Shown piece after piece: positions 61,932-64,000 of a stretch of 64,000 bases of DNA (within the stretch, counting starts at the first letter, position 1; the number at the start of each line of letters is the position of its first letter). The stretch is from CAXPZW01 sp964221845 (GTDB taxonomy: Bacteria; Bacteroidota; Bacteroidia; Flavobacteriales_D; Sanyastnellaceae), in assembly GCA_964221845.1 (NCBI GenBank), contig CAXPZW010000032.1, positions 124,001-188,000 of the forward strand, given 5' to 3'. A model generated the notes under the pieces. The model searched no databases and was not told where the DNA came from. It saw nothing but the letters and a program-made list of their open reading frames with translations. The position numbers were made by a program, and so were the translations under genes.

Positions 61932-63109
61932 CCTACCAACCTGACGGCGCCGGTTTTTACGGCCGCTTTGGCGGGGCCTTTGTACCCGAATTGCTCCACC
62001 ACAACGTGGAGTCGCTGCGCCAGCAGTACCTCACCCTGTCGGAATCCGACGCCTTCCAGCGCGAGTACCACGCCTTGCTTCGCGACTACGTGGGACGCCC
62101 CACACCGCTCTACTTGGCCGAACGCCTGAGCGCAGCGTGCGGCACCACCATCTACCTCAAGCGCGAAGACTTGTGCCACACCGGTGCGCACAAAGTCAAC
62201 AACACCATTGGGCAAATCCTGGTGGCCAAGGCCATGGGCAAGACCCGCATCATTGCCGAGACAGGCGCCGGCCAGCACGGAGTGGCCACCGCTACAGTGT
62301 GTGCACTCATGGGCCTGCAATGCCTGGTGTACATGGGCGAGGTAGACATGGGCCGCCAAGCCCCCAACGTGGCCCGCATGAAAATGCTCGGCGCCGAAGT
62401 ACGCCCGGCCACTTCGGGTTCCAAGACCTTGAAGGACGCCACCAACGAAGCCATCCGCGATTGGATCGCGCATCCCGAAGAGACCTTTTACATCATCGGT
62501 TCGGTGGTGGGGCCTCACCCCTATCCGGACATGGTGGCCCGCTTCCAGGCAGTGATCTCCGAAGAAATGAAGTCCCAACTGGAATCCGCCATCGGCCGCA
62601 CCAATCCCGACCACATTGTGGCGTGCGTGGGCGGAGGCAGCAACGCCGCAGGCGCCTTCTACCACTATCTGGATGAAACCGACGTGCAACTGCACGCCGT
62701 AGAGGCCGCGGGAAAAGGCGTAGACAGTGGTGAGTCAGCTGCCACCAGCCAATTGGGCTCCGAGGGCATCATCCACGGCAGCCGCACCTTGCTCATGCAA
62801 ACCGAAGACGGCCAGATTGTAGAGCCCTACAGCCTCAGCGCAGGCTTGGACTACCCGGGCATTGGGCCGTTGCACGCGCACCTGATCCATTCCGGACGCG
62901 CGCAAACCCACGCGGTCACCGACCAGGAAGCCTTGGATGCGGTGCTGGAGCTTTCGCGTTTGGAAGGCATCATTCCTGCGCTCGAGACGGCGCACGCTTT
63001 GGCCGTGCTCCACAATCCCTGCTTTGGCCAGGACGATGTGGTGGTGGTCAACCTCTCGGGCCGTGGCGACAAAGACTTGAATACGTACCTCCAACACCTG
63101 GACCTGTGA
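61928..63109 (+). CDS. trpB: Tryptophan synthase beta subunit
   Basis: TrpB joins indole and serine on PLP. The 393 residues carry the TrpB1-type motifs: GRFGGAFVPE, HTGAHKVNN with Lys89 as PLP Schiff base, ETGAGQHGVA, the PLP-phosphate loop VGGGSNAAG and GEVDMGRQAPNV. It overlaps trpF and trpA by 4 and 4 bp. Confidence 0.96.
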   Translation: MTYQPDGAGFYGRFGGAFVPELLHHNVESLRQQYLTLSESDAFQREYHALLRDYVGRPTPLYLAERLSAACGTTIYLKREDLCHTGAHKVNNTIGQILVAKAMGKTRIIAETGAGQHGVATATVCALMGLQCLVYMGEVDMGRQAPNVARMKMLGAEVRPATSGSKTLKDATNEAIRDWIAHPEETFYIIGSVVGPHPYPDMVARFQAVISEEMKSQLESAIGRTNPDHIVACVGGGSNAAGAFYHYLDETDVQLHAVEAAGKGVDSGESAATSQLGSEGIIHGSRTLLMQTEDGQIVEPYSLSAGLDYPGIGPLHAHLIHSGRAQTHAVTDQEALDAVLELSRLEGIIPALETAHALAVLHNPCFGQDDVVVVNLSGRGDKDLNTYLQHLDL

Positions 63110-63885
63110 ACCGATTGCACGAACGCTTTGAGGCCAAGCAAGGCCGCCTGCTGAGTATCTACCTCACCGCAGGCTACCCCACCTCGGCCGATACCGTACC
63201 GCTCATCCAATCCTTGGATCAGGCCGGCGTAGACCTACTGGAAGTCGGCATGCCCTTCAGTGACCCGCTGGCAGACGGCACCACCATCCAACGCACCAGC
63301 GAGCAAGCATTGGCTGGCGGCATGACCATCCCCAAGTACTTTGAGCAAGTCAAAGCCGCTCGAGAAGTGAGCGACATACCCATGGTGTTCATGGGCTACC
63401 TGAACCAGGTGTACCGCATGGGCGCCGAAGCCTTTTGCAAGGCCTGTAAGGACGCCGGCATCGACGCGGTGATTGTGCCCGATTTGCCCATGGAAGTCTA
63501 CGAAGCCGAGCTCGCCGACCTGTTTACCGAGTATGGCCTGCCCATGTGCTTTTTGATCACCCCGCAGACTTCTGAGGAGCGGATTCGCAAAGCAGCGGAG
63601 CTCTCAGGAGGCTTCCTGTATGTGGTGGCCGACAATTCCATCACCGGCAGCCAGCAGGGCCTTTCCAACGCACAGCAAGCCTATTTCGAACGCATCCAAA
63701 ACATGGACCTGCCCGGGGTCAAGCTCATTGGCTTTGGGATTTCAGACCAAGACTCCTTTGACACGGCGTGCACCTACGCCCAAGGCGCCATTGTGGGCAG
63801 CGCGTTTTTGCGCCACGTGGCCCACGGCACGGATGCGGAACACATCCGTGGATTTGTACAAACCCTTCGACCTGACAACACATGA
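63106..63885 (+). CDS. trpA: Tryptophan synthase alpha subunit
   Basis: TrpA splits indole-3-glycerol phosphate and passes indole to TrpB. The 259-residue barrel starts with GTG overlapping the trpB stop. Glu46 and Asp57 in LLEVGMPFSDPLADG match the two catalytic acids of the family, with the same spacing. VIVPDLPMEVY and FGISDQDSF are conserved. Confidence 0.95.
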   Translation: MNRLHERFEAKQGRLLSIYLTAGYPTSADTVPLIQSLDQAGVDLLEVGMPFSDPLADGTTIQRTSEQALAGGMTIPKYFEQVKAAREVSDIPMVFMGYLNQVYRMGAEAFCKACKDAGIDAVIVPDLPMEVYEAELADLFTEYGLPMCFLITPQTSEERIRKAAELSGGFLYVVADNSITGSQQGLSNAQQAYFERIQNMDLPGVKLIGFGISDQDSFDTACTYAQGAIVGSAFLRHVAHGTDAEHIRGFVQTLRPDNT

Positions 63886-64000
63886 TCCTCCAACTTCAAC
63901 CTTCAGTCGCACCTGAACAGGTGCAAGATGTGACGGCCCAACTCAAGGAATTTGGGCTCAAATCCACGCCTGTCAACACCCAATTTGGCCAGTACTTGGT
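63882..64000 (+). CDS. DAHP synthase N-terminal region (cut by window end)
   Basis: The ATG overlaps the trpA stop by 4 bp, so this is the next gene of the trp operon. The 39 visible residues begin MILQLQPSVAPEQVQDV and go on with LKEFGLKSTPVNTQFGQYLV. They resemble the ferredoxin-like N-terminal domain of class Ibeta 3-deoxy-7-phosphoheptulonate synthases, the first shikimate enzyme. The rest lies outside the window, so the call rests on a short match and on context. Confidence 0.65.
   Translation, partial: MILQLQPSVAPEQVQDVTAQLKEFGLKSTPVNTQFGQYL

Noticed and set aside
1..64000. tRNA, rRNA, insertion sequences, prophage, CRISPR arrays
   Set aside because: Intergenic gaps were read on both strands; none showed cloverleaf-like segments, transposase genes with terminal repeats, phage gene blocks or spaced direct repeats.

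Overview
The window reads as a chromosomal segment of a marine-type Bacteroidota, probably a Flavobacteriales-like lineage (the order is inference). Reasons: -7 boxes of the TAnnTTTG type, no Shine-Dalgarno sites in front of genes, a type IX secretion (T9SS) sorting domain (25639-26358) and a T9SS plug protein (31049-32419), a fused isobutyryl-CoA mutase IcmF, an NqrABCDEF sodium pump, and the gene order trpEGDCFBA. It is densely coded on both strands. I found no tRNA, rRNA, insertion sequence, prophage or CRISPR array.

Layout. 1-1721: 3' part of a large secreted protein with a lysyl oxidase domain followed by dockerin-, cohesin-, PKD- and MopE-like modules. 1794-6107: a small membrane protein and icmF. 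6419-12320: trkH with a heptose-7-phosphate kinase, a GT87-like glycosyltransferase operon with small conserved genes, and a TRIC-type channel. 12338-16777: aspartate aminotransferase, a Cys-rich lipoprotein, a TPR protein and a sodium/solute symporter. 16917-20406: rpsP with a very long acidic tail, rimM, a PIN-PhoH ATPase and an SRPBCC protein. 20351-23814: a PAS histidine kinase with a receiver protein, an esterase and a secreted protein. 23811-32419: ettA, the T9SS cargo protein, a phosphoesterase, bioB-bioF, a DUF4340-like protein and the T9SS plug. 32523-39806: nqrABCDEF then apbE, whose product should flavinylate NqrB and NqrC. 39808-48155: glnS, a TPR/PD40/OmpA/DUF1573 protein, a basic DNA-binding-like protein, ligA, a barrel-like protein and a YkuK-type RNase H-like protein. 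48156-48848 is the only long poorly explained stretch and holds two candidate mini-genes and a perfect hairpin. 48849-56512: a LytTR regulator with a hybrid kinase, a lytic-transglycosylase-like LysM protein, prolyl oligopeptidase with a receiver protein, and clpS. 56529-64000: an M48 protease and the complete trp operon, running into a DAHP synthase gene cut by the window end.

The strongest unannotated signal is in front of trpE. A promoter with both Bacteroidota boxes leads directly into a 17-codon leader peptide with three tandem Trp codons, followed by a GC-rich intrinsic terminator: a ribosome-mediated trp attenuator. A second signal is window-wide. In about eleven genes the -7-like box ends only 4-6 nt before the start codon, which predicts leaderless mRNAs. 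Other points are a lytic transglycosylase homologue with Ala in place of the catalytic Glu, a secreted mini-protein whose expected ATG is ACG, and four convergent gene pairs that share a 4-bp overlapping stop.
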